A stretch of 64,000 bases of DNA from Mesorhizobium sp. AR10 (GTDB taxonomy: Bacteria; Pseudomonadota; Alphaproteobacteria; Rhizobiales; Rhizobiaceae). Within the stretch, counting starts at the first letter, position 1. The number at the start of each line of letters is the position of its first letter. The stretch is taken from the NCBI RefSeq assembly GCF_024746795.1, contig NZ_CP080524.1:1240001-1304000 (forward strand). Reading direction: 5' to 3'. Below, piece by piece: positions 44,567-56,358 of the stretch. The notes under the pieces were generated by a model. It saw nothing but the letters and a program-made list of their open reading frames with translations, made no database searches and had not been told where the DNA came from. The position numbers and the translations under genes were made by a program.

Positions 44567-46111
44567 ATGGTCGACCGGATATCACCAGGCATGCCTGAGG
44601 CAAGCGCAGACATCATAGGACTGGACGGCGCCGAAAAACATTTCGGCGCCGCCAATTTGGACATAGTCAGACTGAACGGCGCCGAAAAACATTTCGGCGC
44701 CGTTCGGGCGCTCGGCGGCGTCAACTTCCACGTCGGCGCCGGCGAATGCGTCGGCCTCGTCGGCCACAACGGCGCGGGCAAATCGACGCTCATGCATATG
44801 GTGGCGGGCACGTTGGTGCCCGACAGCGGACAGATCGCCGTGCGTGGCGGCATCGAGAACAACTATTCGGTGCCGCGCGCGCAGCAGCTCGGCATACGGT
44901 GCGTGTTCCAGGAGCTGTCGCTTTGCCCGAACCTCAGCGTCGCCGAGAACACACGCATCAACCATCCGGCGCTGCGTGGCTTCGGCTGGCGGCGCAAGGC
45001 GGCCGAGCTCATCGCCGCCAAGCTCGACGAGATCTTTCCGGGCCACAGCATCTCCGCCTCCGACATCGCTGGCGACCTGTCGATCGGCCGGCGGCAGATG
45101 GTGGAGGTGGCGCGCGCCTTCACGGTGACGACGGACCCACTCGAACTGGTCATCCTCGACGAGCCGACATCCTCGCTCGACGCGCACACGGCCGGCCAAT
45201 TGCTGGCGTTCGTGCGCCGCTTCGTCGCCGCTGGCGGCAGCTGTATCCTGATCTCGCATCTGCTTGGCGAGGTGCTGCAGCATGCCGACCGCATCGTGGT
45301 GATGCGTGACGGCAAGGTCGTTGCCGCCGATGCAGCCAAGGCTTTCGATCGCGACAGGCTGGTCGCGACAATGGGCGGCGCTGAAGCGCGTGAAAAGATT
45401 GCGGCCGAAATCGCAGCCACCAAACCCGAGGCCGGGCCGCTGCGGGTTCGGGCTCGGCCGGCCCGGCAAGAGGACGGCAAGGAACTCGTCGCGCATGCGG
45501 GCGAGATCATCGGTCTGGCCGGGCTTGCCGGACACGGACAGACCGATCTTTTGCTGGCGATCTTTGCCGCCGCTGCACGCGCCCGGACCGGCATCGAGGT
45601 CACGGCGCCAGTGGCGTTGGTGGCCGGCGACCGCCAGTCGGACGGGATTTTTCCGCAATGGTCGATATCGGAGAATATCGGAATCCGCTCGCTGGCGCGC
45701 TTGCGCAAGGGCCTGCTGATCTCGCCGCAACGCGAAGCCGAGCTCGCCGACTTCTGGCAAAAGAAGATCGGCATCCGCACCCCCGACATGAACAACAACA
45801 TTTTTTCGCTGTCGGGCGGCAATCAGCAGAAGGCGCTGTTCGCACGCGCGCTCGGCTCGGATGCGAAGATCGTGCTGATGGACGACCCGATGCGCGGCGT
45901 CGATATCGGCACCAAGCTCGAAGTCTACGACCTCGTGCGCGAAGAGGCGCGTAACGGCCGCACCTTCCTCTGGTACACCACTGAAACCGAAGAGCTCGAC
46001 AATTGCGACCACATCTATGTCTTCAAGAACGGCCGGATCGTCGCCAATCTTCGTCGCGACGAGTTGACGGAAGAAAAGATCATCCAGTCCTCCTTCGGCG
46101 ACGCGGCCTGA
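44567..46111 (+). CDS. Sugar ABC transporter ATP-binding protein (CUT2, RbsA-like)
   Basis: The 514-residue protein has two nucleotide-binding domains. The first is intact: Walker [13 protein letters not shown], signature [15 protein letters not shown], Walker [12 protein letters not shown]. In the second, Walker A is degenerate (GLAGHGQTD, Lys replaced by Gln) as in RbsA, with [15 protein letters not shown]. The N-terminus holds an extra copy of GAEKHFGA in a 51-bp duplication. An in-frame ATG at 44591 is an alternative start; neither has a strong ribosome binding site. Confidence 0.92.
   Translation: MVDRISPGMPEASADIIGLDGAEKHFGAANLDIVRLNGAEKHFGAVRALGGVNFHVGAGECVGLVGHNGAGKSTLMHMVAGTLVPDSGQIAVRGGIENNYSVPRAQQLGIRCVFQELSLCPNLSVAENTRINHPALRGFGWRRKAAELIAAKLDEIFPGHSISASDIAGDLSIGRRQMVEVARAFTVTTDPLELVILDEPTSSLDAHTAGQLLAFVRRFVAAGGSCILISHLLGEVLQHADRIVVMRDGKVVAADAAKAFDRDRLVATMGGAEAREKIAAEIAATKPEAGPLRVRARPARQEDGKELVAHAGEIIGLAGLAGHGQTDLLLAIFAAAARARTGIEVTAPVALVAGDRQSDGIFPQWSISENIGIRSLARLRKGLLISPQREAELADFWQKKIGIRTPDMNNNIFSLSGGNQQKALFARALGSDAKIVLMDDPMRGVDIGTKLEVYDLVREEARNGRTFLWYTTETEELDNCDHIYVFKNGRIVANLRRDELTEEKIIQSSFGDAA
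44609..44710 (+). repeat. 51-bp in-frame tandem duplication containing a palindrome
   Basis: The units 44609-44659 and 44660-44710 both start GACAT and contain an identical 24-bp perfect inverted repeat (GGCGCCGAAA-AACA-TTTCGGCGCC; arms at 44627 and 44678). The rest of each unit differs at several positions. The phase is kept (17 codons), so the protein gains a second GAEKHFGA. Confidence 0.9.
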
Positions 46112-46112
46112 G

Positions 46113-47093
46113 ATGACGACAGCATCCGTCGAAACTGCTCCAAAAGGCTCTTCCGAGCGTAGCGCGCTGGCGCGGGCGCGTCTGCTGCGCGGCCTGCTGC
46201 CGGCACTGTCGCTGGTTCTGGTGCTGCTCGCCATCGCCTGGCTCAATCCGCGCGCCATCAGCTATTTCGGCTTCAGCCTGATGCTTAATCTGGCGATCCC
46301 GATCGCGCTCGCAACAATCGCGCAGATGTTCGTCATCGCGGGCAATGAGCTCGACCTGTCGATCGGCACCTTCGTCGGGTTCGTCGGCTGCGTCACAGCG
46401 ACTTGGCTGAAGGATGATCCGCTGGTCGGCATCGTGATCCTGCTGGGATCGATCGGCATTTATGCGCTGCTCGGCGCGCTGATCCATCTGCGCAATTTGC
46501 CGTCGATCGTGGTGACGCTCGGCATGAGCTTCGTCTGGCAGGGCCTGGCCATCCTCATCCTGCCGAAGCCAGGCGGCAAAGCGCCGGACTGGCTGCTGTC
46601 GCTGATGGCTTTCAAGCCACCTTTCATTCCCTTCCCGATCATCGCGGCGCTGCTGATCGGTCTCGTGGTCCATTTCGGCTTGATGCGCACCTCCTATGGC
46701 GTGATCCTGCGTGGCTCGGGCGGCAACCCGGCCGCGCTCGGGCGTGCCGGCTGGTCGCTGCTCAGGACCAAGATCGTGCTGTTTGCGCTGACCGGCGTGT
46801 TCGGCGTGCTGTCCGGCATGGCGCTGATCGGCATCACCACCTCGGCCGATGCCAATATCGGCAATGGCTACACGCTCTTGTCGATCGCCGGCGTCATCCT
46901 CGGTGGCGGCGAATTCGTTGGCGGCCGGGTATCGCCGATCGGCGCGGTGATCGGGGCGCTGACGCTGGCGCTGGCCGCTTCGCCGTTGCTGACCTTCATG
47001 CACATTCCGCCCGACTGGCAGGTGGCCGCCAACGGCGCCATCCTGATCATCGTGCTGGCGGCCCGGGTGCTCATCAGCCGCAGGGAGAGGTAA
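46113..47093 (+). CDS. Sugar ABC transporter permease (CUT2, RbsC-like)
   Basis: The 326-residue membrane protein has about nine helices and the CUT2 permease pattern: LNLAIPIALATIAQMFVIAGNELDLSIGT, then NLPSIVVTLGMSFVW and the EAA-like loop GRAGWSLLRTKIVLFALTGVFG. It starts 2 bases after the ATPase stop. With the next gene it likely forms a heterodimeric channel. Confidence 0.92.
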   Translation: MTTASVETAPKGSSERSALARARLLRGLLPALSLVLVLLAIAWLNPRAISYFGFSLMLNLAIPIALATIAQMFVIAGNELDLSIGTFVGFVGCVTATWLKDDPLVGIVILLGSIGIYALLGALIHLRNLPSIVVTLGMSFVWQGLAILILPKPGGKAPDWLLSLMAFKPPFIPFPIIAALLIGLVVHFGLMRTSYGVILRGSGGNPAALGRAGWSLLRTKIVLFALTGVFGVLSGMALIGITTSADANIGNGYTLLSIAGVILGGGEFVGGRVSPIGAVIGALTLALAASPLLTFMHIPPDWQVAANGAILIIVLAARVLISRRER

Positions 47094-47095
47094 GC

Positions 47096-48043
47096 ATGGC
47101 CTCGCTGCGGACAATGCTTGCCAAGCCCTGGATCTGGTCCTTCATCGGCGCGTTGCTGGTGTGGCTGGCGACGGTTGCCTTCACCGGCGGCTATGGCGGC
47201 GGCGGCATGATCACGGCGGCGTTGTCGCTCGCCGTCTTCACCGTCATCGTCGGTGTCGGCCAGATGTTCGTCATCACGCTTGGGCCGGGCAATGTCGACC
47301 TGTCGCTGCCCGCCAATATCGGTCTGGCCAGTGCGGTTGCCATGAAGGTCATGGACGGCAATGATTCGATGATCGCCATCGGGTTGCTGGCGGCGCTTGG
47401 CAGCGGCATGGCGGTCGGCGCCGCCAACTATCTGCTGATCTGGGCGCTGCGCATTCCGCCGATCATCGCCACGCTGTCGGCCAGCTTCATCATCCAGTCG
47501 ATCGACATCAGCTATGGGCGCGGGTTGCAGATCAAGCCGCCGCCCGGCTTCGCCGATTTCACCAACTGGCAGATTCTTGGCATTCCGGTGCTGGCGATCT
47601 TCACGGTGCTGTTCACCATAGGTGCTGCCATCGCGCTGCAACGCATGATCTATGGCCGCTCGGTGCTGGCGATCGGCCAGAATATTCGCGCCGCATGGCT
47701 GGCGGGCGTCAATGTCGGGCGCATCCGCTTTCTCACCTATACGCTGTCGGGTGCGCTTGGCGGCCTGGATGGGGCGCTGCTTGCCGGCTATTTCCGTGGC
47801 GCCAATGTCGACATCGGCAACGAATACCTTTTGGCCTCGATCGCCGTCGTCGTCATCGGCGGCACGTCGGTCGCCGGCGGCAAGGCCAATGTGCCGGGCG
47901 TCTGGGGTGCGGCGCTGTTCCTGGTGCTGCTTTTGACCATGCTCAACACGTTCGGCGTCAGCGCCGGCGTGCGTCTGTTGCTGACCGGGCTGATCATCGT
48001 CAGCGTCATCACGGTGGCCGGCGGCCAGAAGGCGCTGCGCTGA
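47096..48043 (+). CDS. Sugar ABC transporter permease (CUT2)
   Basis: The 315-residue membrane protein is the partner permease: FTVIVGVGQMFVITLGPGNVDLSLPANIGLA, PPIIATLSASFIIQS and AAWLAGVNVGRIRFLTYTLSGALGGLDG are the CUT2 permease pattern. It starts 3 bases after the first permease. The pair of distinct permeases with one double ATPase is a normal CUT2/ABC variant. Confidence 0.92.
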   Translation: MASLRTMLAKPWIWSFIGALLVWLATVAFTGGYGGGGMITAALSLAVFTVIVGVGQMFVITLGPGNVDLSLPANIGLASAVAMKVMDGNDSMIAIGLLAALGSGMAVGAANYLLIWALRIPPIIATLSASFIIQSIDISYGRGLQIKPPPGFADFTNWQILGIPVLAIFTVLFTIGAAIALQRMIYGRSVLAIGQNIRAAWLAGVNVGRIRFLTYTLSGALGGLDGALLAGYFRGANVDIGNEYLLASIAVVVIGGTSVAGGKANVPGVWGAALFLVLLLTMLNTFGVSAGVRLLLTGLIIVSVITVAGGQKALR

Positions 48044-48159
48044 CCACAGGATGACGATCACTGCGGCGAGTCCTTGCGCGAAAACATGCCGGTTCCCTTC
48101 CGGGCATCGGCCCTGTAAATCCTTCGGCGCGATCGGCCACCGTCTTGCGAGGTTCCCCC

Positions 48160-50232
<2,073 letters not shown>

Positions 50233-50357
50233 TGTATTTCCCGGCGGGCGCCAAATTTGACCATGTGGACAAAGGTCAGGCGCCGCTCCATAGTTCCCTG
50301 TCTGTCATTCCTGAGAACAGCCGGCTCGACACGGCTGTCAACCAGAGGGGCACTTCA

Positions 50358-51389
50358 ATGAAAAACAGCAAGAGCAGACTCCAAACGAAACGTGAAGGAC
50401 TTTCGCGACGCAATGTGCTGGAACTGGGCGCACTCGGCCTGGCTGCAGCCATGCTGCCGGGCAGAGCCTTTGCCCAGGACAAGAAACTGAAGGTGGCGGC
50501 GATCTTCGCCACGCCGATCGAGGAGCCATGGGACAACCAGATCCATGTCGCCTTGCAGAGGGCCGAGAAGGAACTCGGCATCGAATACAAATGGTCGGAA
50601 AAGGTGCAGACGGCGGATTTCAGCCGTGTCATGCGCGAATATGCGCAAGGCGGCTATGAGCTGGTTCTCGGCGATGCCTTTGCGGCCGAGCGTGAATCCC
50701 GCAGGACGGCAAAGCAGTTCCCGAAAACCGCCTGGCTGTTCGGCTCGGGTGCTGGGCCGGCCGAGCCGAATTTCGGCGTCTTCGACAACTGGATCCACGA
50801 GCCGGCCTATCTCTCCGGCCTGATCGCCGGCAAGATGTCGAAGTCGGGCACCATCGGCGCCGTCGCGGCGATGGGCATTCCGGAAGTGAATCGGCTGGTC
50901 AACGCCTTCTTTGCCGGCGCCAAGGAGGTCAATCCGAACATCAAGAAGAAGGTCGCCTTCATCGGCTCGTTTTTCGACCCGCCCAAGGCAAAGGAGGCCG
51001 CGATCGCCCAGATCGATGCCGGTGTCGACGTCATCTACGCCGAGCGCTTCGGCGTCATCGAGGCGGCGGTGGAGAAGAAGATCCTCGCCATCTCCAACAT
51101 GTCCGACCAGTCGAGCCTTGGTCCCGACACGGTGATTACCGGGCCGGTCTGGAACATGTATCCGACCGTCGAACAGGCGATCAAGCTGGTCAAGGCCGGC
51201 GTCTTCACCGCGCAGGACTACGGCGATTTCTCACGCATGGCCAAGGGCGGTTCTTCGCTGGCGCCCTACCACAATTTCGACAAGACATTGCCCGCCGACG
51301 TCAAGGACCTGGTCGAAAAGAAGAAGGCCGAAATCCTCGACGGCAATTTCCGCGTCGACGTGGATGAGAACACGCCGGTTTCGGATTGA
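50358..51389 (+). CDS. BMP-family ABC transporter substrate-binding protein
   Basis: The 343-residue protein has a twin-arginine-type signal (SRRNVLELGALGLAAAMLPGRAFA) and a basic-membrane-protein fold: LKVAAIFATPIEEPWDNQIHVALQRAEKELGIEYKW and GKMSKSGTIGAVAAMGIPEVNRLVNAFFAGAKEVNP. BMP proteins bind nucleosides, purines or related compounds. It is the first gene of a four-gene ABC operon. AGAGGGG precedes the ATG. Confidence 0.9.
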   Translation: MKNSKSRLQTKREGLSRRNVLELGALGLAAAMLPGRAFAQDKKLKVAAIFATPIEEPWDNQIHVALQRAEKELGIEYKWSEKVQTADFSRVMREYAQGGYELVLGDAFAAERESRRTAKQFPKTAWLFGSGAGPAEPNFGVFDNWIHEPAYLSGLIAGKMSKSGTIGAVAAMGIPEVNRLVNAFFAGAKEVNPNIKKKVAFIGSFFDPPKAKEAAIAQIDAGVDVIYAERFGVIEAAVEKKILAISNMSDQSSLGPDTVITGPVWNMYPTVEQAIKLVKAGVFTAQDYGDFSRMAKGGSSLAPYHNFDKTLPADVKDLVEKKKAEILDGNFRVDVDENTPVSD

Positions 51390-51390
51390 A

Positions 51391-51534
51391 TCCCTCCCCC
51401 TTGAGGGGAGGGTGGCCCGCAGGGCCGGGTGGGGTCCTCCGCGGCGCGCTCCATCCTCTTATCAACGTCGAGGCGGTTGAGGCGACCCCTCCCGCCTCGC
51501 TTCGCTCGGCACCCTCCCCTCAATGGGGAGGGGT
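51391..51534. repeat. Pair of inverted rhizobial palindromes between two operon genes
   Basis: TCCCTCCCCCTTGAGGGGAG (51391-51410) and, near 51510-51534, the inverted form CACCCTCCCCTCAATGGGGA bracket a 150-base region. Each end is a hairpin on its own and the two can also pair with each other. The region separates the BMP gene from its ATPase and contains an in-frame ATG (51523) not used in my annotation. Confidence 0.75.
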
Positions 51535-51552
51535 ATCAGCGCAGGAGCATCC

Positions 51553-53073
51553 TTGCCCGCCCCACTGATCGAAATGCGCGGCATCTCCAAGAACTTCGGC
51601 GCCGTGAAGGCGAACGAGGCCGTGGATCTCAGCGTCGCGCCGGGCGAAATCCTCGGACTGCTCGGCGAAAACGGCGCCGGCAAGACCACGCTGATGAATG
51701 TGCTGTTCGGCGCCTATGCGCCCGACGCCGGCGAGATCCTGATCCAGGGCAGGCCGGTGACGATCAACAGTTCGGCCGATGCGTTGGCTGCCGGCATCGG
51801 CATGGTGCACCAGCACTTCCATCTGGCGCCACGGCTGTCGGTGCTGGAAAACCTGTTGATAGGCATTCCCGGCAGATCGGGCCGCATCGACCGCGCCGGT
51901 GGGCTGGCGCGGCTGGCCGAGATCGGCCGCCAGCACGGTCTCAATCTGGACCCGGACCTTCCCGTCTCGGCGCTGTCGGTCGGCGAACAGCAGCGGCTCG
52001 AAATCGTCAAGGCGCTGTTTCGCGGCGCAAGACTGCTGATCCTCGACGAGCCGACAGCGGTGCTGGCGCCAACGGAGGTCGACGGGCTGTTTGCCGCACT
52101 GCGGTCGATGGCGGCGCAGGGGCTCGGCATCATCTTCATCTCGCACAAGCTGAACGAGGTCCGGGCGCTGACCCATCGCTGCGTGGTGCTGCGCCATGGC
52201 CGCGTCGCCGGCCGCGTCGATGCGCCGGCCAGCACCACTTCTTCCGAAATGGCACAGCTGATGTGCGGCCACGAGATCGTGCCGCCGGCGCGAGGGCCAT
52301 CGACACCGGGTGCTGCTGTGCTGACCCTCGACGGCATCTCGACGTCGCATCACTCAGGTATGGCGCTGCGTGATGTTTCGCTTGCGGTCAGAGCCGGCGA
52401 GATCCTCGGCATAGCCGGTGTCTCCGGCAATGGCCAACGGACGCTGGCCGAGGTGATTTCCGGCGTGCGGGCACCCGATGCCGGCCAGATGACGATAGCC
52501 GGCAAACAGGTTTCGCGGTTCTCGCCGCGTGACGTGCAGGCGCTCGGACTCGGGCGCATCCCGGAAGACCGCATGACCACCGGGCTGGTCACCAATCTGG
52601 CGCTGGCCGATTCGATGGTGTTGCCGCGGATCGGCACCGAGGCGTTCAGCCGTAGGGGTCTGCTCAGGCCGGATGCGATCCGCGCCTTCGCCGAAGAGCA
52701 GATCAAAGCCTATGACATTCGCTGTCCCGGGCCGATGACGCGGGCCGGGGCGCTCTCCGGCGGCAACCTGCAGAAGGCGCTCTTGGCGCGTGAGCTCGCC
52801 TTCGATCCGAAGGTGCTGATCGTGTCGCAGCCGACACGCGGCCTCGACATCGGTGCTGCCCGCTTCATCCACGAAAAATTCCTCGACATGCGCGCCAAGG
52901 GCTGCGGCATCGTGGTCATCGGCGAGGATCTGGAAGAGTTGCTGATGCTCTGCGACCGTATCGCGGTGATGTATGAGGGCCGCATCGTCGGCACGCTCGA
53001 CAGCGCCGACGCCACGGTGGCGCGGCTCGGGCTGATGATGACCGGGGCCGGGCAGGCCGAGGAGGCGGCCTGA
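51553..53073 (+). CDS. BMP-type ABC transporter ATP-binding protein (nucleoside ABC, double NBD)
   Basis: The 506-residue protein has two nucleotide-binding domains: Walker A LLGENGAGKTTLMN, signature LSVGEQQRLEIVKALF and Walker B LLILDEPTAVLAPTEV in the first; second has IAGVSGNGQRTLAE (Lys to Gln), LSGGNLQKALLAREL. The start is a TTG at 51553 with CAGGAG 5 bases before; a longer ATG form begins inside the palindrome at 51523. It is part of the BMP operon. Confidence 0.9.
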   Translation: MPAPLIEMRGISKNFGAVKANEAVDLSVAPGEILGLLGENGAGKTTLMNVLFGAYAPDAGEILIQGRPVTINSSADALAAGIGMVHQHFHLAPRLSVLENLLIGIPGRSGRIDRAGGLARLAEIGRQHGLNLDPDLPVSALSVGEQQRLEIVKALFRGARLLILDEPTAVLAPTEVDGLFAALRSMAAQGLGIIFISHKLNEVRALTHRCVVLRHGRVAGRVDAPASTTSSEMAQLMCGHEIVPPARGPSTPGAAVLTLDGISTSHHSGMALRDVSLAVRAGEILGIAGVSGNGQRTLAEVISGVRAPDAGQMTIAGKQVSRFSPRDVQALGLGRIPEDRMTTGLVTNLALADSMVLPRIGTEAFSRRGLLRPDAIRAFAEEQIKAYDIRCPGPMTRAGALSGGNLQKALLARELAFDPKVLIVSQPTRGLDIGAARFIHEKFLDMRAKGCGIVVIGEDLEELLMLCDRIAVMYEGRIVGTLDSADATVARLGLMMTGAGQAEEAA

Positions 53074-54128
53074 TGTTCCGCCTGGAAGCTCGCACCAGCA
53101 CGCCCGCCTGGTTTAATCTGGCGCTGCCGCTGCTGGCTATCGGAGCGACGCTCATCCTGTGCAGCGGTCTCATCGCGTTGGCCGGCGCCGGTGTCATCGA
53201 GGCCTATGGCGTGATGTTTTCAGCGTCGCTCGGCGATAGCTACGCCATCACCGAAACGCTGGTGCGCGCCACGCCGATGATCTTCACCGGGCTTGCGGTG
53301 GCGGTCGCCTTCCGGGCCAAATTCTGGAATATCGGCGCCGAGGGACAGTTGCTCGCTGGCGCGGTGGCCAGCTGTGCCGTCGGCGCCATCCCGATGCCGG
53401 GGCCGCTCGCCATGCTGTTGATGGCGGTGGCGGGGGCTGCGGCCGGGGCTGCTGTCGCCTTGGTGCCGGCGACGCTGCGGGTGAAGTTCAAGGTCGACGA
53501 CGTCGTCAGCTCACTGCTGCTCAACTCGGTCATCTTCTACGCCCTGATGGCGCTGATCGAAGGTCCGTGGAAGGACAGTTTCAGCGGCTATCCGATCTCG
53601 CCGCCGATCGAGGATACGGCCAACTTTCCGGCCCTTCTCGAAGGCACGCGGCTGCATCTCGGCGTCGTCGCGGCGCTGCTTGCCGCACCCGTGATCTGGT
53701 TCCTGATCGTGCGCACGACGCTCGGCTTCCGGATCAGGGTCACCGGCGAAAACCCCGAAGCCGCACGCTATGGCGGCATCAATGTCGAGCGGGTGCTGAT
53801 CTCGACGGCGCTGCTGTCCGGCGCGCTCGCCGGCCTTGCCGGTGTCTGCGAGGTCGGCGGCGTGCACTTCCAGGTGATGAGCGATATCTCGCCGGGCTAT
53901 GGCTATTCCGGCATCGTCGTCGCCATGCTGGCACGGCTCAATCCGCTCGGCGTGGTGCCGGCGGCGATCTTCCTTGCCGCCGTGATGACCGGCGCCGAGG
54001 CGATGTCGCGGGCCACCGGTGTTCCGGCCTTCCTCAGCGATGTCATCCAGGGAACCGCGCTGCTTGCCATGCTGGTGGCGCTGCTGTTCACCGCCTATCG
54101 CGTGCGGCGGGTGGGGACTGCCAAATGA
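53073..54128 (+). CDS. BMP-type ABC transporter permease
   Basis: The 351-residue membrane protein has the nucleoside-permease pattern: TPMIFTGLAVAVAFRAKFWNIGAEGQLLAGA, FKVDDVVSSLLLNSVIFYALMALIEGPWKD, and the loop RVTGENPEAARYGGINVERV. Its ATG shares one base with the stop of the ATPase gene (TGATG). It is one half of a heteromeric channel. Confidence 0.93.
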   Translation: MFRLEARTSTPAWFNLALPLLAIGATLILCSGLIALAGAGVIEAYGVMFSASLGDSYAITETLVRATPMIFTGLAVAVAFRAKFWNIGAEGQLLAGAVASCAVGAIPMPGPLAMLLMAVAGAAAGAAVALVPATLRVKFKVDDVVSSLLLNSVIFYALMALIEGPWKDSFSGYPISPPIEDTANFPALLEGTRLHLGVVAALLAAPVIWFLIVRTTLGFRIRVTGENPEAARYGGINVERVLISTALLSGALAGLAGVCEVGGVHFQVMSDISPGYGYSGIVVAMLARLNPLGVVPAAIFLAAVMTGAEAMSRATGVPAFLSDVIQGTALLAMLVALLFTAYRVRRVGTAK

Positions 54129-55069
54129 ACGTGGTGCTGGAACAGATCTTTCAGGTCGGCTTCCTGGCCGCGATCATCCGCATCGCCACGCCATTGGCGT
54201 TTGCGACGCTGGGCGAAATGTTCTCCGAGCGGGCCGGCGTGCTCAATCTCGGCATCGAAGGAATCATGCTGTTGTCGGCGATGACCGGCTTCACCGCGAC
54301 CAGCCTCAGCGGCAGCCTGTGGCTCGGCGTGCTTGCCGCCGTGCTGACTGGCGCGCTGATGGGCGCGTTGCATGCGCTGTTCACGGTCGCGCTCGGCCTC
54401 AGCCAGCATGTCTGCGGCATCGGCGTGACGCTCTTTTGCTCCGGGCTTGCCTATTTCCTCTACCGGCTGATCTTCGGCCAGCAATCGGTGCCGCCGAATA
54501 TCAAAGGGTTCGCGACGCTGCCGATCCCTATCCTCTCCGACATCCCGGTGCTCGGCCCGGCGGTGTTCAATCAGTTTTCGCTGGTCTACATGGCGATGAT
54601 TGCCATACCGCTTGCCGCCTTCGTGCTCTACCGGACACCATGGGGGCTGTCGGTACGCATGGTCGGCGAAAATCCGCGCGCTGCCGATTCGGCCGGCGTC
54701 AGCGTGATCGCCACGCGCTTCCAGGCGGTGATCCTCGGCGGCGCGCTGATGGGACTGGCTGGCGCGTTCCTGTCGATGGCGCAGTTCAACGCCTTCACCT
54801 TCGGCGTCGTCTCCGGACGCGGCTGGGTGGCGATCGCGTTGGTCGTCTTCGGCCGCTGGGACCCCTGGCGTTCGGCAGGGGCCGCGCTGCTGTTCGCCTT
54901 CGTCGATGCCTTGCAGTTGCGCATGCAGGCGAGCGGGCTCGGCCACATCCCTTACGAGGCCTTCCTGATGCTGCCCTTCGTGTTCACCATAGTCGCCATG
55001 GCGGTGATGTCGCGCAATGCCGTGGCGCCCTCAGCGCTGTTGAAGCCGTTTCGAAGGGAAGAGCGATAG
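54125..55069 (+). CDS. BMP-type ABC transporter permease
   Basis: The 314-residue membrane protein is the partner: ATPLAFATLGEMFSERAGVLNLGIEGIMLLSA, FTVALGLSQHVCGIGVTLF and the loop RMVGENPRAADSAGVSV. The start overlaps the previous stop in an ATGA. This is the last gene of the BMP operon. Confidence 0.93.
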   Translation: MNVVLEQIFQVGFLAAIIRIATPLAFATLGEMFSERAGVLNLGIEGIMLLSAMTGFTATSLSGSLWLGVLAAVLTGALMGALHALFTVALGLSQHVCGIGVTLFCSGLAYFLYRLIFGQQSVPPNIKGFATLPIPILSDIPVLGPAVFNQFSLVYMAMIAIPLAAFVLYRTPWGLSVRMVGENPRAADSAGVSVIATRFQAVILGGALMGLAGAFLSMAQFNAFTFGVVSGRGWVAIALVVFGRWDPWRSAGAALLFAFVDALQLRMQASGLGHIPYEAFLMLPFVFTIVAMAVMSRNAVAPSALLKPFRREER

Positions 55070-55080
55070 ACGAGTAGGAT

Positions 55081-55130
55081 TTGGCGTCCTTTCCTCTCCC
55101 CCGATCGACGGGGTAGAGGAAGGGCGCCAA
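55081..55130. terminator. Long imperfect palindrome, likely two-way terminator
   Basis: TTGGCG-T-CCTTTCCTCT-CCCC and GGGG-TAGAGGAAGG-GCGCCAA pair with few mismatches over about 22 bp, with a loop near CGATCGAC. It lies between the convergent BMP operon and the SDR gene, 12 bases after one stop and 17 before the other. Confidence 0.65.
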
Positions 55131-55147
55131 GCTGTCCCTGGAAAGCG

Positions 55148-55915
55148 TCACATCGCCGTAAAGCCGTTGTCGACGAACAGATGCGCGCCGTTGACGAAGC
55201 TGGATTCGTCGCTGGCCAGGAAAAGTGCCGCCTTCGCTACCTCCTCCGGCTCGCCGATGCGGCCCTGCTGCGCCGCCAGCGCCGCGTCGGAGACATCGAT
55301 GCCGAGCTTGCCGAGATCGGCGACCTCGCGCAGGCCGTGCGGTGTGCGGATGAAGCCGGGGCAGACCGCATTGCAGCGGATGTTGCGGTCGCGGAACTCG
55401 ACGGCGATGGCGCGTGCGAACATGTGGCAGGCGCCCTTGGTGGTGTCGTAGAGCACCTCCATCGGCGTCGCCGCAACCGCAGAGATCGACGAGGTGCAGA
55501 CGATCGAACCGCCGCCGGCTGATATCATGCCGGGCAGCACGGCGCGCGTCATCAGGAACATCGAGCGCACATTGACGGCATGCAGCCAGTCCCATTCATG
55601 CAAAGTAATCTCCAGAAACGGTTTGATGACGATGGTGCCGGCGTGGTTGAACAGAACGGTGACCGGGCCAAACTTTTCCGTCGCCCCCTTCACCGCCGCC
55701 TCGACCTGGGCTTCATCGGACACATCGGCAACCCAGTGCTCGGCGACATGGCCGCGCGCGCGGATCGCCGCGGCGGTGGCGGCGGCCGCCTCGCCGTTGC
55801 GGTCGATGATCGCCACCCTGGCGCCTTCCGCCGCAAACAGTTCCGAGGCCGCTCCGCCCATTCCCGTGGCGCCGCCCGAAATGATGGCGACCTTGCCGGC
55901 CAGTCTTCCGCCCAT
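55148..55915 (-). CDS. SDR family oxidoreductase
   Basis: The 255-residue classical SDR has the cofactor loop [22 protein letters not shown] (TGxxxGxG-like), Asp of the adenine pocket in ADVSDEA, NHAGT, and the catalytic [21 protein letters not shown] (Ser, Tyr, Lys). It is likely NAD(H)-dependent with an unknown substrate. It faces the BMP transporter across a palindromic terminator, so it is not part of that operon. Confidence 0.92.
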   Translation of the reverse strand: MGGRLAGKVAIISGGATGMGGAASELFAAEGARVAIIDRNGEAAAATAAAIRARGHVAEHWVADVSDEAQVEAAVKGATEKFGPVTVLFNHAGTIVIKPFLEITLHEWDWLHAVNVRSMFLMTRAVLPGMISAGGGSIVCTSSISAVAATPMEVLYDTTKGACHMFARAIAVEFRDRNIRCNAVCPGFIRTPHGLREVADLGKLGIDVSDAALAAQQGRIGEPEEVAKAALFLASDESSFVNGAHLFVDNGFTAM

Positions 55916-56202
55916 TTTCTTGCTCCCAGATCCCGTTTCCTTGCACTTCGCAGTGCCACTGCACGGCGATGCTATCCCTCATGCGTCTGGCGGCCAATGC
56001 ATGAAGTAGGCAGGAAGGATGGCCGTTCGTGCGCGTCTGGGGCGTCTCATCGCTCCGAGCGTTCGATCGCTGCGACGCGTCACTAAGCAAACGGCGACCA
56101 ATTTCTCTCCCAATTGGAGAAAATCGTTCCAACAATGGCCGAAAAATAGCAATCGACAAAGTCTACTGATTTTATAGATTAACCGCTGAGACGGAGGTCG
56201 AT

Positions 56203-56358
56203 ATGTCCTATATCCAGAACGCTCAGACTGATCGCAACGGCCAGCGGCTGGCCAATGCCCAGACCTTTCGCCCGGCCTATGCCGGCGCCTTCGCCTATCT
56301 CGTCTTTGCCCTTGCGTTCGTGTTCACCGGGGCAGTCGTTCTGGGCCTTATTCCCTGA
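56203..56358 (+). CDS. Small membrane protein, 51 residues, unknown function
   Basis: The frame ATG TCC TAT ATC ... CCC TGA gives MSYIQNAQTDRNGQRLANAQ at the start, a polar head of about 25 residues, then one hydrophobic segment (FAYLVFALAFVFTGAVVLGLI, residues 30-50). ACGGAGGTCG precedes the ATG by 4-6 bases, a strong ribosome binding site. Codon use is like the neighbours. I recognise no family. It could be a single-pass inner-membrane protein. Confidence 0.6.
   Translation: MSYIQNAQTDRNGQRLANAQTFRPAYAGAFAYLVFALAFVFTGAVVLGLIP

Noticed and set aside
46080..48061. Long minus-strand frames opposite the sugar permeases
   Set aside because: The products are His/Asp/Gln-rich with no domain, as expected from the complement of membrane-protein genes in GC-rich DNA.
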